Assembly (NCBI GenBank): GCA_011799875.1
Contig: CM022298.1
Span: 56,385,015 to 56,449,014 of the forward strand
Source: Thinopyrum elongatum
Taxonomy: Eukaryota > Streptophyta > Magnoliopsida > Poales > Poaceae
Length of the DNA: 64,000 bases
Direction of reading: 5' to 3'
The notes under the pieces were generated by a model. The model was not told the DNA's origin, did no database searches, and saw only the letters and a list, made by a program, of their open reading frames with translations. This document shows positions 10,447 to 22,559 of the stretch, piece after piece. How positions within the stretch are numbered: position 1 is the stretch's first letter; every line of letters starts with the position of its first letter. The translations under genes and the position numbers were made by a program.

Positions 10447-11244
10447 CTGCAAACACCACTCAGTTTCAGGAGACAAGTTTTGAGTACTTACTTTTGTGTG
10501 CACCTAAGCCTAAGCTCCACAAGATATTTTCCCTTTGTAAATTGTATTCCTTACCCTTTTTCTGATTCAGATGTATATAGATGCATTTTAGTGTGTTTGT
10601 TCACTTATTTCAGTCCGTATGTACAATATACAAAACATCTTATATTTGTGAACGTAGGAAGTAACATATATTTGACTGCAGATATTCCAAAAGATAGCAC
10701 CATCTCAGAAGCGAAATAGATGGGTGAAATCCATATTATACCCCCTGCCACCTCATCTGTCAGTAAAGTCCATTTTTTTACCCTGCTTGTCCCTGAACTT
10801 TTAAGCCAGACTAATGAAAAATTGAGGTAGTTGTAATGATTTTATTTAGACATACTTTTGTGGCTGATGCATTTGGACATACTTATGATGACATCCAATA
10901 AAATTATGTAAATAGTACTTAGATACAGCTTATGATGACATCCAGTTAAATCATGAGTTGGCTTACGCATTTCAGTTACTTGCATTTCAGCAGAACAGTA
11001 TTCATTTCAATCGTTTGCTTTTCTTCCTTCATCACTGAACTGTAAACGAAAATGAAGATGATCTGCTGTTTAGTTTGTTGACCTTATCTTAGCTTGGGTG
11101 TTAAGTGCTTCTCCTTAGAACAAGATTAAAGTATATCCACATGATACTACTTCCTCCATCCATCTATCTTCTATTTTTGCATAGACATGGTACAAAGGGA
11201 GTATTTCAGTTAATATGTGACTACTGAAGCTATAAGAAAATTAC

Positions 11245-12066
11245 CTGTGCAAACGCGTAAGACAGGGGAGAGTACATCCCTGCTGCCTTTTCACGGTAGA
11301 AAACTGTCCTCTCGGTAGACACAACTGGCAGAACTGAGAACACAGTAGAAGCTCCAAGGAAGAAAACAGCAGCATAGATTGCTCCAAGTAGACTGTACAG
11401 ATCCTGCACGGACTCTCTGCAGATGGTAAATCAGAAGATAAAAAAAGATGCATTAGCATAGCAGGTCGAACATCATGACACAAATTTGTTGCAGTTATAA
11501 CATATAAATGAATGTAATTTGAGGATAAATTGGAGTACAAAGTAGAACCATGCACATTCTTTCCCTTGCCCCAAAAGACTGTACCAAACAAAACAGCATA
11601 GAGAACCGTCATCAGATATCGCATAGCGTTACAGGGTGGATACTTCCAGTAGGATCTAAATTGCTTCCAAGCATTTGCCATGCACTGATTTGGGAAATTC
11701 TGCGAATATTTTATAGGAAATGACATATCCTGGCTGCCTGGCTGTTGAACGCTCATCTCCTTTATAAGGACTTGATTGCTCCTGCACATATTTATTAAAA
11801 TAAATTTAAGAGCATAAAAAGGGGAATATGTTTTGTTTGTCTGAGCATTCACAATTCACAGTTTAAATGCCATCAATGTAAGATAATTGCAGTAAGAAAC
11901 TGTTAATAGAATTGCATATCTAATATATTTACCGGTAAAGTGCAGAATTGGCATAAATTTCAGCAAAGCCTACATTCAGGCGGGCCTCGGCTAGAGGAGA
12001 GGTAACTTCGAGCATCCATGTAGCTGGGTTGTATCCTTCTTCTATTTTTGGAACACCTGGAATTGC
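11245..12066 (-). pseudogene. PDR exons 16-18: linker and start of TMD2
   Basis: Exon 16 (11933-12066) reads [20 protein letters not shown], a PDR hallmark. Exon 17 (11554-11781) reads NFPNQCMANAWKQFRSYWKY and ends at FWGKGKN. Exon 18 (11245-11416) reads [20 protein letters not shown] and [20 protein letters not shown]. Phases require exon 17 to end before GC (11553-11552) rather than GT, so intron 17 is either a GC-AG intron or a mutated donor. Confidence 0.88.
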
Positions 12067-12186
12067 CTGCATTAAGATACTATACATTAGAATTAACCGC
12101 CATTGTCTTAAATAAGTTCCTCTTATTTGCATATTTAACATGGTATATCTTCACAAATGAAAAATAATTATATCTCAGATCTAGGT

Positions 12187-13501
12187 GGCCTTGGAGCCGG
12201 CCCATTTGTCATAATCCAGATCCGAAAATCACTCTTTGGTCCCCGCGTCGCTCTTCCTGGGCGACATGGGCGGCAGCGCCGTCGCCCCGCCTAACCTTCC
12301 CTCTCCTCCTGCCTTTCCCTCCGGCCGTCGCCAGAGGACGTCGCCGGCGAAGCTAATGCGGCTGACGGCGGCGGCAGGGCCCCTGCTTCTGGCTGATCTT
12401 CCCGAAGTCAGAGGACATGAAGAGATTGAATCGATCCCATGATTGCCACTCAAAGCCAGATTTGCTCGTACACAGGTACGTCTACTCGGCTAGACGTGCA
12501 TGTGTTCGCACGCAAGAAATCAATCAAGCTGTCTATGTGCTTGGTTGAGGCTCGCACCTACGTGTTGAGTTCTCATCGACGGCGACGGATTCAAGCGGTG
12601 CTTCATAGCTGTTGGTGGCTGCCAGGCTGGCTATGGTGTCGTCAGCGGCCAGATCTTGCCACTCGTACGTCTCCGCGCTTCTCCGGCTGTAAATTGGGTG
12701 GCACGGGCTCCCTCTCATGCTGGGATGCAAAGCGGTTGCCGGTATTGCTGCTATGTCTAGATCTGATGCGCTGCTGCCTGCTGGGCTCCGTCTTGCCCCG
12801 GCAGCGGCCTCGATGTGGATTGCAGTGACCACCGAAAGATCTTCGTGAGGATTTCTCGGTCCAGATCCTGTGGATGACTTCAGCGGTGAGATGCAAACTA
12901 TAGACGTCGGCTTGACGCAGAGGAATGGTGGTGCAGCGGCGACTGACATCGCATGTAGCTGCTGGGATTGTGGAAAAGTGGTGGTGACAGCACTTGAGTG
13001 ACTTGATGATGGTGCAACTCGAGCACCTGGTCTCGAGCTCCGGGGTGAAAGACTAGGAGACCCGAGTTGGTCATGCCTAGCAATGGCGATGTTTTTACGT
13101 CGTTACCTTGTTGAAGGCATTGCTCGGATATGCTTGGACTATTTCTTCATGGTGAAAAACCTAGATTCCGATCTTGAGTGGTTAGATCCGGTGACGGCGG
13201 CTATTAAGCATCGCTCCCTTCTTGAAGGCGTTGCTGTTGAAGAACTTTGTCGCTCGTGTGGTGTCATGAGATGGTCATTGATGTAGTTTGGCAATTGTGG
13301 ATCTGATCTCTTTGATGTCTTTTCTTCGCTTACGTATAACTTTGGTCTTATATGACTTTGCTATTTGGTGGCGTGTTTTTGTGTGCATGTGTTGGTGTTG
13401 GCTGTGTGCATCCTAGATATGCAGAGGCCGGTTGTTCTCATTGTGTTTGTATCCTCTTGATGCTTCATTTTGAGCCAATAAAATTCATGCTTTGTCGAAA
13501 A
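12187..13501 (+). mobile_element. Non-LTR retroposon insertion 1 (15-bp target duplication)
   Basis: ATCTCAGATCTAGGT stands at both 12172-12186 and 13502-13516, directly flanking 1,315 bp. The insert ends in AATAAAATTCATGC..TCGAAAA, a polyadenylation-like signal and short A tail. These are marks of LINE-type target-primed insertion. The 5' part is GC-rich, with no long reading frame and no RT motif, so it is a non-autonomous or 5'-truncated copy. It lies in PDR intron 15. Confidence 0.82.
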
Positions 13502-13876
13502 ATCTCAGATCTAGGTAGCTGCTGAAGTGGTATATGAAACTTCCATTGAAAGAGCTCTCCTAAAGTTGTAAAGGGATGATCAAGAATCCACCTGACGGCC
13601 AAAATTGTATCAACTTTGAATTACAATGTACCCTATGTAGTTGGTGCGCATATAGTATATACAGCCATGGAAAGCAAATTTATCTACATCTTCTATTATT
13701 GCATCGCTGTGAACTATGAGAAATGGCTTAAAATAGCTTTGAACGATTGGCATATTTTCATACTAATCTCATGATTTTTTTCCCAGAATAACCACATCGA
13801 CCCACACTAGTTGTGGAATGCTAACTAAATTCAGCTGTGCTCATATTAGAACTTTGTTACCATGACCAATTAGGCT

Positions 13877-15073
13877 CCCAAGCGCTCCCAGGGCTCCCTC
13901 GTATCGCTCCCTCCAGGGCGATCTGGGGGCCAACCCCAGCGCCCCGGCCGCCTCCCCCTCCCCCCTCTTCTCCACCTCGTCATCCCCAGAGACGTGCACC
14001 AGCTAAGCCCGGGCGCCACCGGTGATGGGGACGGCAGGGATCTAGGCTGCAGCCCCGCGGTTTGGAGGGACCGGCAGCGCGAGATCGCCCTTCGGTCTTC
14101 GTCTTTCCCGGCGGTTTGGCGCTGCTTCGGCGGCTTCGTTGGGAGGGCGGATCAGGAGGGGATGTGGTCATGGTTGACTGGTCGTCGGTGCCTCCGGTCA
14201 GATCTGATCTGGCCGGTGCCGCTGGCGGTGGTGGCCATCTCCTCCGTCGGAGGTGGTCGGCCTGAGGCTGGATGGTCAGATCTCGAGATCCGCCATCTAG
14301 TTCCGGCTGTGAGCCGGGAAGACATAGTTGCCGGTGAAAACCGAGCCGATGGCAGGCGATGGCGGCGTTCTGCGTCGTTATCTTGATGAAGGCATCGTCG
14401 TGTAACTACTGTCGACCCACTTGTGTTGCTCCGGGGGAAACCCTAGGATCTGGTCATCCAGATCGGACGATGGCGGTACTGCGGTGTCGTTTTGTCTCTT
14501 GGGAGCATCGTTTGTGGAGCAGAGCTCGAAGACAGAGGCAGGAGGTGGAGCGGTTTCGTCTTGCACGGAGCTTTCGGTGGAGATGTCAAGTCATGTCTGG
14601 CCTACAGGTGCTATGCTGTGTCATGCCTGGTCGGCAGGTGCTATGCACGACAGATCTTCCAGAATCTTTGCATCTGGACAGACGAGCGCGGGGCGGTGGC
14701 GCCGTTGGGTGCCGTGGTGGCGTCGACGGATGGACGGACTGGCAAGGATGATGCAGATCTCTCTCCTGAAGATGGGTCAGCGGTTCGATGATGATGGCGG
14801 CGTCTAAAACGTGTACATATGGTCTACGCTTTAGGTCTGTTGCACCGGCTGTGGGTTCCGATACGTTATGTGGATGGATCGGCGACGGCACCGGTTTTAG
14901 ATATGGGGAGTCAGAGCACTCCATATTATCGAGTTTTGTAGGTTTGAGTGGTGGCTTCGGGTGGCTTGATATATGTTCTTGTTAGACCTATGTTGAATAA
15001 TAAATAAAGATGGCCGTATGCATCAATTGATGCAGAGGCCGGGGGTCTTAACCTCCTTTTGCAAAAATAAAAA
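13877..15073 (+). mobile_element. Non-LTR retroposon insertion 2 (15-bp target duplication)
   Basis: ATGACCAATTAGGCT flanks it at 13862-13876 and 15074-15088. The 1,197-bp insert ends in TTGCAAAAATAAAAA. Its 3' region shares ATGCAGAGGCCGG (15031) with insertion 1 (13418), so the two belong to related families. It is GC-rich with no convincing coding frame, and lies in the same PDR intron 361 bp from insertion 1. Confidence 0.82.
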
Positions 15074-15245
15074 ATGACCAATTAGGCTTAATTGGCAAAG
15101 AAAAATAGAGTGTGTTATAGTAAATTAATTGGTCAATCGAATATTCCAGAGCAGTAATTTAACCATTTAAATAGTTTTCTTATTCCTTATTTCTTTTAGT
15201 GGTGTCTTATAGTAGTCTTAAATTTTGCACTTTACAACTATTTAC

Positions 15246-15329
15246 CTCAAAGTATTTAACTAGTATGTTAGAATGCCGACCAAGCTTGCCAGCATATGTT
15301 ACCCGTCCTCCCCTCTTCATCAATAGAAG
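15246..15329 (-). pseudogene. PDR exon 15
   Basis: A 28-codon exon reading LLLMKRGGRVTYAGKLGRHS and ending KYFE, typical of the end of the PDR NBD2. TTTTCAG acceptor and GTAAAT donor are present. The next intron (12067-15245) has been expanded by two non-LTR insertions. Confidence 0.93.
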
Positions 15330-15425
15330 CTGAAAAATAGAACCTCTTCAGTTAGATACAAGAGTTAAACACGTGAGACAAAAATCAGACCAGATAAGAG
15401 ATAACATTAACATTGTTGCAAGAAC

Positions 15426-15617
15426 CTCATCAAAAGACTCGAAGATATCGATCCTGGGTTGATGGATTGTGCACACCTCAGTTCGTCCTGTGTTAACTGT
15501 GTTTTGCACAGTGCGCATAACAATAGCTGCAGCTCTAGCATCAAGGCCAGAAGTTGGTTCGTCCATGAAGATAATTGAAGGATTTGAAACAAGTTCAACC
15601 GCAATTGTCAGCCTTTT
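15426..15617 (-). pseudogene. PDR exon 14, 3' half, on the other side of CACTA-2
   Basis: It continues in frame from the arginine on the far side of the transposon: [30 protein letters not shown] (Walker B and D-loop), then [17 protein letters not shown] (H-loop histidine), with a GT donor at 15425-15424. Removing the element and one TTT copy restores an unbroken 97-codon exon. Confidence 0.95.
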
Positions 15618-15634
15618 CACTACCAGAATCAACC

Positions 15635-16136
15635 CCTATGCCGACGGCCGTCGGCATAGCCCTGATTCCCGTCGGGACAGGCCTATGCCGACGGCCCCCG
15701 TCGGCGTAGGGCCATCGGCAACATAAGCGTCGGCGTACCCCCGGAGGCCGTTGGCATAGATGATATCCCGACGATGTCCGTACATCTATGCCGACGGCCC
15801 CGGCCGTCGGCAAAGTTCCTAGCCTAACGGTGGCAGTCGGCGGCGCCGTCAAGTGCTGCCCAACCAGGAGGCGCCCCTGGGCAATCCTATGCCGAAGGCC
15901 TAGCTGTCGGCATAGTATTGCCACGTGGCGCCTCCGGATTGCTCCTGGAGCATGGCTACGCCGACGGCCGAGCCGTCGGCATAGATGCCACGTGGTGTCT
16001 ACTGGGAACTCCTGGGGCAGTGCTATGCCGACGGCCGAGCTGTCGGCATAGTTTAAAACTATGCCGACGGCATGCCACGTGGCGGCTACTGGGAGCTCAC
16101 GCCAGCCCTATGCCGACGGCAAGGCCGTCGGCATAG
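15635..16136. repeat. Left subterminal repeats of CACTA-2
   Basis: About ten copies of TATGCCGACGGC or its complement, many as facing pairs separated by a few bases (for example 16044-16066 and 16109-16136), which form small palindromes. Typical TNPA-binding architecture of CACTA ends. Confidence 0.92.
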
Positions 16137-16139
16137 TTT

Positions 16140-16420
16140 GTGTCTGATTTTTTTTTCTTTTTTCTGTTTCTTTTCAGCTCAATTTAATTCAATTCAATTC
16201 AATATATACAGCACATATGAAAGATGCAAATAGACAAACTGATAAGGAGCAGCATCACACAACAATATATGCATCATCACACAACATAAGAAGCATCGCA
16301 AAGCATAAGCATATAAGTATCATCACCACCAAGCATATAAGCATCTCACAAACAACAATAAGTATCATCACAAGCATATAAGTATCACCACCACCAAGAC
16401 CGCCACAAGTCACCCAAAGG
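16140..16420. other. 3' flank of the CACTA-2 TNPA gene
   Basis: A T-rich run at 16146-16170 is followed by repeated CATATAAGCATC/CATCACAC elements at 16215-16400. No gene. Confidence 0.6.
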
Positions 16421-16421
16421 C

Positions 16422-18855
16422 TTAAGCGCCAGGACGTCGAGCACCGCGGAGGTCGTCACCGTCAAGTCCGCCGAAGCCCAGGTCGTCACTGCTAGCGGCA
16501 GCGCTACCGCCACCGCCACCGCCTCTGCCTCCGCCTCCGTGGATCGCAGTGATCGGGCTCCGTGACTCGGGAGTGGTGCCAAGACCACCACCAACGGTAG
16601 ATCCACCGGCTCCCTGGATGTTGAAAAGACTTGTTAAGGGGATATATGACTGTGTTGAATAAACGATATGCTTTGGGTGTATAGATTGGGGATGAACTAA
16701 CCGGCGAGGGGCCAGAGTTCTGTGCCAGAAACTCCTCAAAGGTAAGCAGCCTTGGTTGTGGTGGAGGAGATGGTGCTGGTTGCAATTGAGGAACCTTGTC
16801 GGCCGCCATTTCCTCAAGAGCGTGCTGCATCCTGCGATTGTTCTGCTCATGGAATGCAAAAAGACTCTCGTGCCACGCCATGGTCTCCTGGCGTGTGTAC
16901 TCCATGTAGGCCTACGGTATGACATGATGGAACTCATAAAACTACTCAATGCGGTAAATAAAGTGAGCAATGAAGATAAGAGGGAAAATACTTACAGATT
17001 GCCGCTCCTGAAAGAGGGACTGTGACTGCGCACTGGTCATGGGCGTGCTCGTGCGCTGGCGCAGGCTCGGGTCGGTAGCTCGGAGTTGTGTGTAGGAGAT
17101 AGAAGGTGTGATCACAGCATCCAGAACCGCCTCCCGACCGTGCTCCTTGGGCCCCATGCCCACCACCACCCTCTCGTCCAGATCCGCCGCAATGGGGTCA
17201 GGTGTGCCAGGATGTAACCTCATATACCCATCGGAGTAGGCCTTCTTCTTCTGCGCGGTCTTGCCATAGTACTTGGACTCGCCAGGCTTGGGCTCCTTCC
17301 GCGTATGGGCAATCTCCCACGCCTCCATGTGTGAGAGTGGCTGCTTCAGTTTCTCCTCCTGCACCACCAAGCAGAGGTTAGTCATACATAAGAAAGTGAC
17401 AGTAAATAGAAGAAGAAGAATGTTTAATGAGGTTAGTCATACATGAAGTGTCTTGTGGAGAAAGTGGTTTCGGTTTCCCTGAGCATGTACTCCCTCCTTC
17501 CCTCGGTTAGCCTTGTTTCTGATGCTCGTAGCCGCGCAGGCTCCATCCTTATCACACCAAAGATCCACCAATGCCGCCCAGGACTCGTCTTTTCCATAAC
17601 ACCAATTTGGACACACCTACATAATGAAAGCATAATGGCATGTCAACACGAAACGGTGAAATGTACCACAAACATCGGAATGAAAAATCTTTTATACTTA
17701 CCGCCAAGTACTCGTGCCTCTCCAAGGTAATGCCCATCCTCCGCGCTTCTTCCTTGGTCATCTTCACACCAAGAGCGTCGTGATAGTATGTCGAGATGGC
17801 CACCCAGCGCACCTCGTACTGGAGCTGGCAGGCCTTCATCTTGGCTTGGCGCAGCACGATCTGGTCGGCTCTGGCCTTGAGCTCCGGAAGAACTCGATAG
17901 AATTCATACAATCATGCATGAAACAAGAATGGAAGAAGCCATGAGTTAAATCATTCATGAAACCAGTATGGACTTGTGCTTCTGAAGAGAACTCACCAAG
18001 AAAGTAGTGATCACGGCCTTGGCATGGGTCTCATGGTCCGCGTGGAGGGCCGCTTCCCAGTGGTCCCAGCTCGTGGCCAAAACCCGACGGTCCGGGTGCC
18101 TGACTGGATCCAGACAGTACAGCCCCGGCCAGTGTACCTTCAGCAAGACAATGATGAGGCCGTTGGGAATATGGTCCCCTTTAGGATATATCCAGTTGCT
18201 GCAAAAGAATGAAATATTAGCATGCGACAAGCAAAATAAATAACTACCGGAATGAGCATGTGACAAGCAAAAGAAAGAAATTATTATAAAGTGGCACTTA
18301 CTCTTTCCCCGTGGGCTCAATGAGCCACTTCTGCTCCTCGGTAGCAGGAATCTGCTTTGGTAGCTTTGCGTTACCACGCAGCCACCCCTTGTTGCCAACC
18401 CCCTCCCCGCCACCACCATCATCCCTGCCACCACCATCAACCCCGCAACCACCCTCCTCCTCGCCTGCCTCCTCCTCCTCCTCCTCGTCCCCCTCCCCAA
18501 CCTCCTCCTCCACCTCCTCCTCGGCCCCATCCCGAACCTCCTCCTCCTCGTCAGAGGGTACCTCACTAGAGGAGGGTACCTCACTAGAGGAGGACCTCGA
18601 AGACAACACCCCTAAGTCGGTGAGGGTGCGCTCTCTCTGGCCGCGACCCCCTGTAGTGGCTCTCCCCCCACCCCCTCGCCCTCTAGGGGCTCTCCTCCCG
18701 CCCCCTCCTCCTCTAGGGGCACCTCTCCCTCGACCTCCCTGTGAGGAGTCATCGTCAAGTAGTCGGGGGGGAGGATTACGTGCTTGACCACTCCGACTAG
18801 GTAGGCCGACGACCTTGCGTAGGGAACCCACGCCGTCGGCCTTCCCCTTGCCCAT
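16422..18855 (-). pseudogene. CACTA-2 TNPA-type gene (transposase_24), about seven exons
   Basis: The start is MGKGKADGVGSLRKVVG at 18855. An Arg/Gly-rich and then acidic low-complexity leader fills exon 1 (to about 18302). Later exons encode NWIYPKGDHIPNGLIIVLLK (about 18200-17998), a helical segment ending GITLERHEYLA (about 17890-17702), and the transposase_24 core: SWAALVDLWC, RNKANRGKE and QGNRNHF (about 17630-17440), then HMEAWEIAHTRKEPK (about 17365-17000). A coiled-coil exon follows (ETMAWHESLFAFHEQNNRRM), then a Gly-rich tail ending at a stop at 16422-16424. TNPA proteins bind the subterminal repeats. Exon borders are approximate, and I found no clear internal stop, so it might be intact, but its partner TNP2 is dead. 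It is classed as pseudogene on that basis. Confidence 0.7.
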
Positions 18856-19012
18856 GTTCCACGAACCTGCATTGAAAAGAGAATAAACAATTAGTACATT
18901 AATAAAATGAAGGAAAAGGCATAATAATAAGGAATAATAAACACATTAATAAAAAAGCATGAAAAGGCATATTCCTAAACTATAGAAAAAAAAGACTTGA
19001 AACGTACATCTG

Positions 19013-22000
19013 CTAGAACCCATACGAATCATCACTGTTGTAACCTCTTTCTCGGTCGGTCTCATCATCACTATCAATCATATCATCTTCGTTGTCTGAC
19101 GGAGGTGGAGGCTCTTCCTCGTCGTCAGCGTCTTCGTTTAACTTTTCTAGCATAAGTATGTCATTTTCATTGACAATGGTCTCACCATCATTCCGTGCAT
19201 CATCGTCGTTTGGATCCACATCATCATCACATAATGGTCTAGCGTCATTGTTTCTAACCACATCATCATCAGGTTGCTCTTGATAGAACACTCCCTCGTA
19301 TGTCATGGGGTTAATGTTGTAGTAATCGTCTTCATTCGGGTCCGGTAGCTTACCATGTGGCGACACCTTGAACACAACTTCCCAGCCCTTTAGGTACTCT
19401 TTCTGGCATGGGTAAGGCAGATAATAAACTTGTGTAGCTTGGGTAGCCGCAATGAAGAGATCGGCTCCTGCATAGACGGTTGATGGTTTAACTTCGACCA
19501 AACCAATGGAAGGCGTATGTCTCTGCCCCTCCCGTGGATCGAACCATCGGCATTTGAACACAGGCAGACTTAGGGTTTCGCTCCCATTGCGGAATGTAAT
19601 CTCGTATATATTTTGTACCCTTACATAGTAGTCTACTGAATTTTGACCGGGGGTGTACACTCCGGTATTTATAGGTTTGGGATCAGGCCGGCTGTTCTGG
19701 TGCTCCTCTGTACGGAAGCGATACCCATTCACATCATACTTTTTACATGTCATGACGGCAGGGTCAAAACCCATGGAAACCCATCTCAATTCATCATCCA
19801 TAGATATGTTCAGATCTTTTCCCTACAAGTATAATTGAAATTGCTGTGTGCATTAGTTCGGTTAACTAATAAATGTTGAACTATGTATTTAATAGGGGAA
19901 TGTGGAAAATTACTTTCTCCATGAACCAAGCAACAAAAATTTTACGTCCAGGGTTTCCATGACGGAGAAGAGTAAGTGCCTCCGCCTCAGTAGGAGGATT
20001 CATTCCCGTCCATTCCTCTTGAACGAAATCACTAAAAGAAGAAAAGCGGTGTTAGACCGGGACTAAGTGAACATAGAACATGATGCTGTGGAACACATAA
20101 AGGAATGGTGTAGTGGTTTTACCTCATCCACACTTCCTCAACTTCCTTGATGTTGTGCAAGATATAGAACATGAGGTCCTCCCACTCTTGTTGTGGCATG
20201 TTATAAGATTTCGAGGCCCCAGCCCTGCCACCTTGCACGTTGAATAGATGGAGCCTGGGTTGATACTTGGGCTCTTCTATATTGTATCGAGGCACCTTGT
20301 TATGCAGATGGGGAACGTGGTCTGGATAGTATGATGTCCTGAGGTCTGACACCTCCTCTAGGATAACTGCCTCAGCTATGGAAGCTTCAATCTTAGCTTT
20401 GTTTCCACATTTCTGTCAGAGATGCTTGTTCTGTCTCTCAGGGCCGTACTGCCAATGATTCTGCACAGGCCCCCCCAACAATACCTCGTTCGCGAGGTGC
20501 AGAATGAGATGTGTCATCAGAGTAAAGAAGCCTGGCGGAAAGATCTTCTCTAGATTGACTATCAACTCCGGTGCCTTCTTATGCAATTGTTCAATCACGT
20601 CTTTACTTCCTTCTTTAGCACAAAGTGTGCGGAAGAAATGGCTTACCTCGGCAAGCACTCGCTAGACATGCTCGGGGACATAGCCTCCAACCATCACCGG
20701 CATTATCCGCTCAATCCATACATGGTAGTCATGACTCTTCAGGCCGCTCACTTTGCCCATTGAAAGATTGACTCCCTTACTTATATTCGATGCATAACCA
20801 TCGGTGAACTTCAAAATGTCTTTCAGCCAGATAAGTACTTCCTTTTTTTCTGGCGTTTTAAGGACAAAGTCAGCATCTGGCTTGAACCAGCTTTTTTGAC
20901 CGCCTGTGGGAGGCTTCATGTTTAGACGTGGTCTATCAAAAATTCTCTGTTGATCGGCTCTAGCTTTAACGTTATCCTTCGTCTTATCAGGAATGTTGAG
21001 GATCATGCGGAAAAGGGACTCTGCGACATTCTTTTTGGTGTGCATCACATCGATGTTGTAAGGAAGTTTGAGGTCCTTGAAATAGGGAAGCTGTGAGATG
21101 GGGGTAATGTGAGTCCAGTTGTGCGTCTCACCATATCCATCGAAGCCTTTGGCTTTTCCTTTGACTTTAGGCTTGAGAGCTTTTAGCTGAGCAAGAACAT
21201 CTGCCCCCGAAAATGTTGGAATCTCGGTTACTTCATGAACAACCCGGCCTTTCGTGAAGTTCTTCTTGTCTTCCCTGTCTGGATGGTCTGGAGGGAGGAA
21301 CTGTCGATGCAGGTCAAAGGCTACATACTTGCCACCCTTACTCAGCCAAATCATTCGGAGAGCCTGCATGCACACTGGGCATGGCATCTTCCCACTTGTA
21401 CACCATCCGCAGAATAGAGCATAGCCGGGAAAGTCATGCATGCAATAGTGCAACCAAACTTTCATCAAGAAATTTCTCTGCAGATCCCGGTCGTATGTTA
21501 ACCTCGGAAAGTACAAAGAATGGTGCAAATCATCCACCAGCAGCTGCATAAACACACCCAATTGCTTCCCCGGGTATTCAGGCCCCGGAATGATGAGCGA
21601 CAAGAACATGGTCTTGCGTTGCATTAGGGCACCGGGAGGGAGATTGAGCGGAATTACAAACACGGGCCAGCAGCTGTATGGATTGGACGACATACCATAT
21701 GGATTGAACCCATCACCTGATATGGCTATTCTGACATTCCCAGCCTCGGCTGCTTCCTCGGGGTATTCTTCATCGAACGACTTCCTTGCTTCGCCTTCCG
21801 ATGGATGTACGATTTTATTTGGATTGTACCTTATACCTTCCTTGTGCCACTTCATCATTTTGCCAGACTCCTCCGTGATGAAAAGGCGCTGCAGTCTTTC
21901 TATGAAATGGAGATACTGAAGAACCTTAGCGGGGATGGCTAGCTGCTTTTTCTCACCATCCTCACCGACCATCTCAAGGTACCGAGATGAACCGCACTCC

Positions 22001-22250
22001 CTACAGTACTTGTCATCCGCATACTCGTGCCTAAACAACAGGCAATTCTTCGAACAAACATCTATTTTCTCATAATCCATAGAGAGTGCCTTCATGATTT
22101 TCTTTGTAGCATACATGCTTTTCGGTAGTTCATGACCCTCAGGGAGGCTGTTAGCCCATACTCACAGGAATGCTTCGAAGCATTTCTAGCTACAGCCATA
22201 CTCAGCCTTGACAGCAATCAGTTGCGAGATGGCATCCAGCTGAGATATTT
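19013..22250 (-). pseudogene. CACTA-2 TNP2 transposase, decayed
   Basis: The longest open piece (20662-22116) has TNP2 family features: CRECGSSRYLE, WHKEGIRYNPNKIVHPSEGE, IAISGDGFNPYGMSSNPYSC, CPVCMQALRMIWLSKGGKYV and the acidic sites expected of its DDE-type nuclease. The frame continues through VLAEVSHFFRTLCAKE (DUF4218-like, about 20650-20350), an exon at about 19915-20035 (EEWTGMNPPTEAEALTLLRHG) and a DUF4216-like exon (19013-19801; VQNIYEITFRNGSETLSLPV). In-frame stops lie at 22186-22188 (TAG), 22162-22164 (TGA), 20662-20664 (TAG) and 20416-20418 (TGA). TNP2 is the endonuclease that cuts the CACTA ends, and this copy cannot make it. Confidence 0.88.
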
Positions 22251-22260
22251 TCGCACCCGA

Positions 22261-22458
22261 GGATGTGTATATTGAGTACGTTCTCCATGCTCTACCAGTT
22301 CCGAGACAAAATTTCGGCAGCACCTCCCCTTTGTTCTCCAGATACATGTCTCAGCAAATAGCCGAGAGAATGTGCTCCGGAGAACAACGGGGAGGTGCCG
22401 CCGAAATCCTGTCTCGGAACGGGGTAGAACATGGAGAACGTACCCAATCTACACATCC
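22261..22458. repeat. Long hairpin upstream of TNP2
   Basis: Arms 22261-22341 and 22375-22458 are near-perfect reverse complements (for example ACGTTCTCCATGCTCTACC against GGGGTAGAACATGGAGAACGT) with a loop of about 33 bp. It sits just 5' of the surviving TNP2 coding sequence. The origin of the inverted duplication is not known. Confidence 0.85.
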
Positions 22459-22559
22459 TTGGGCTATCCGTGGAAAACGCTGGACAATCCGAAAGAGCTG
22501 CGGTGGTAAATATGCAATTGAATGCATATTTATCGATGCAACCCTTTAGGACGTGAGAC

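Noticed and set aside
14359..14807. Overlapping ORFs of about 130 codons in non-LTR insertion 2
   Set aside because: Three frames are open at once, which reflects few stops in GC-rich DNA. No LINE or host protein motif is seen.
18311..18787. Plus-strand Pro/Ser-rich ORF of 158 codons
   Set aside because: Antisense to the acidic and Gly/Arg-rich first exon of the CACTA-2 TNPA gene.
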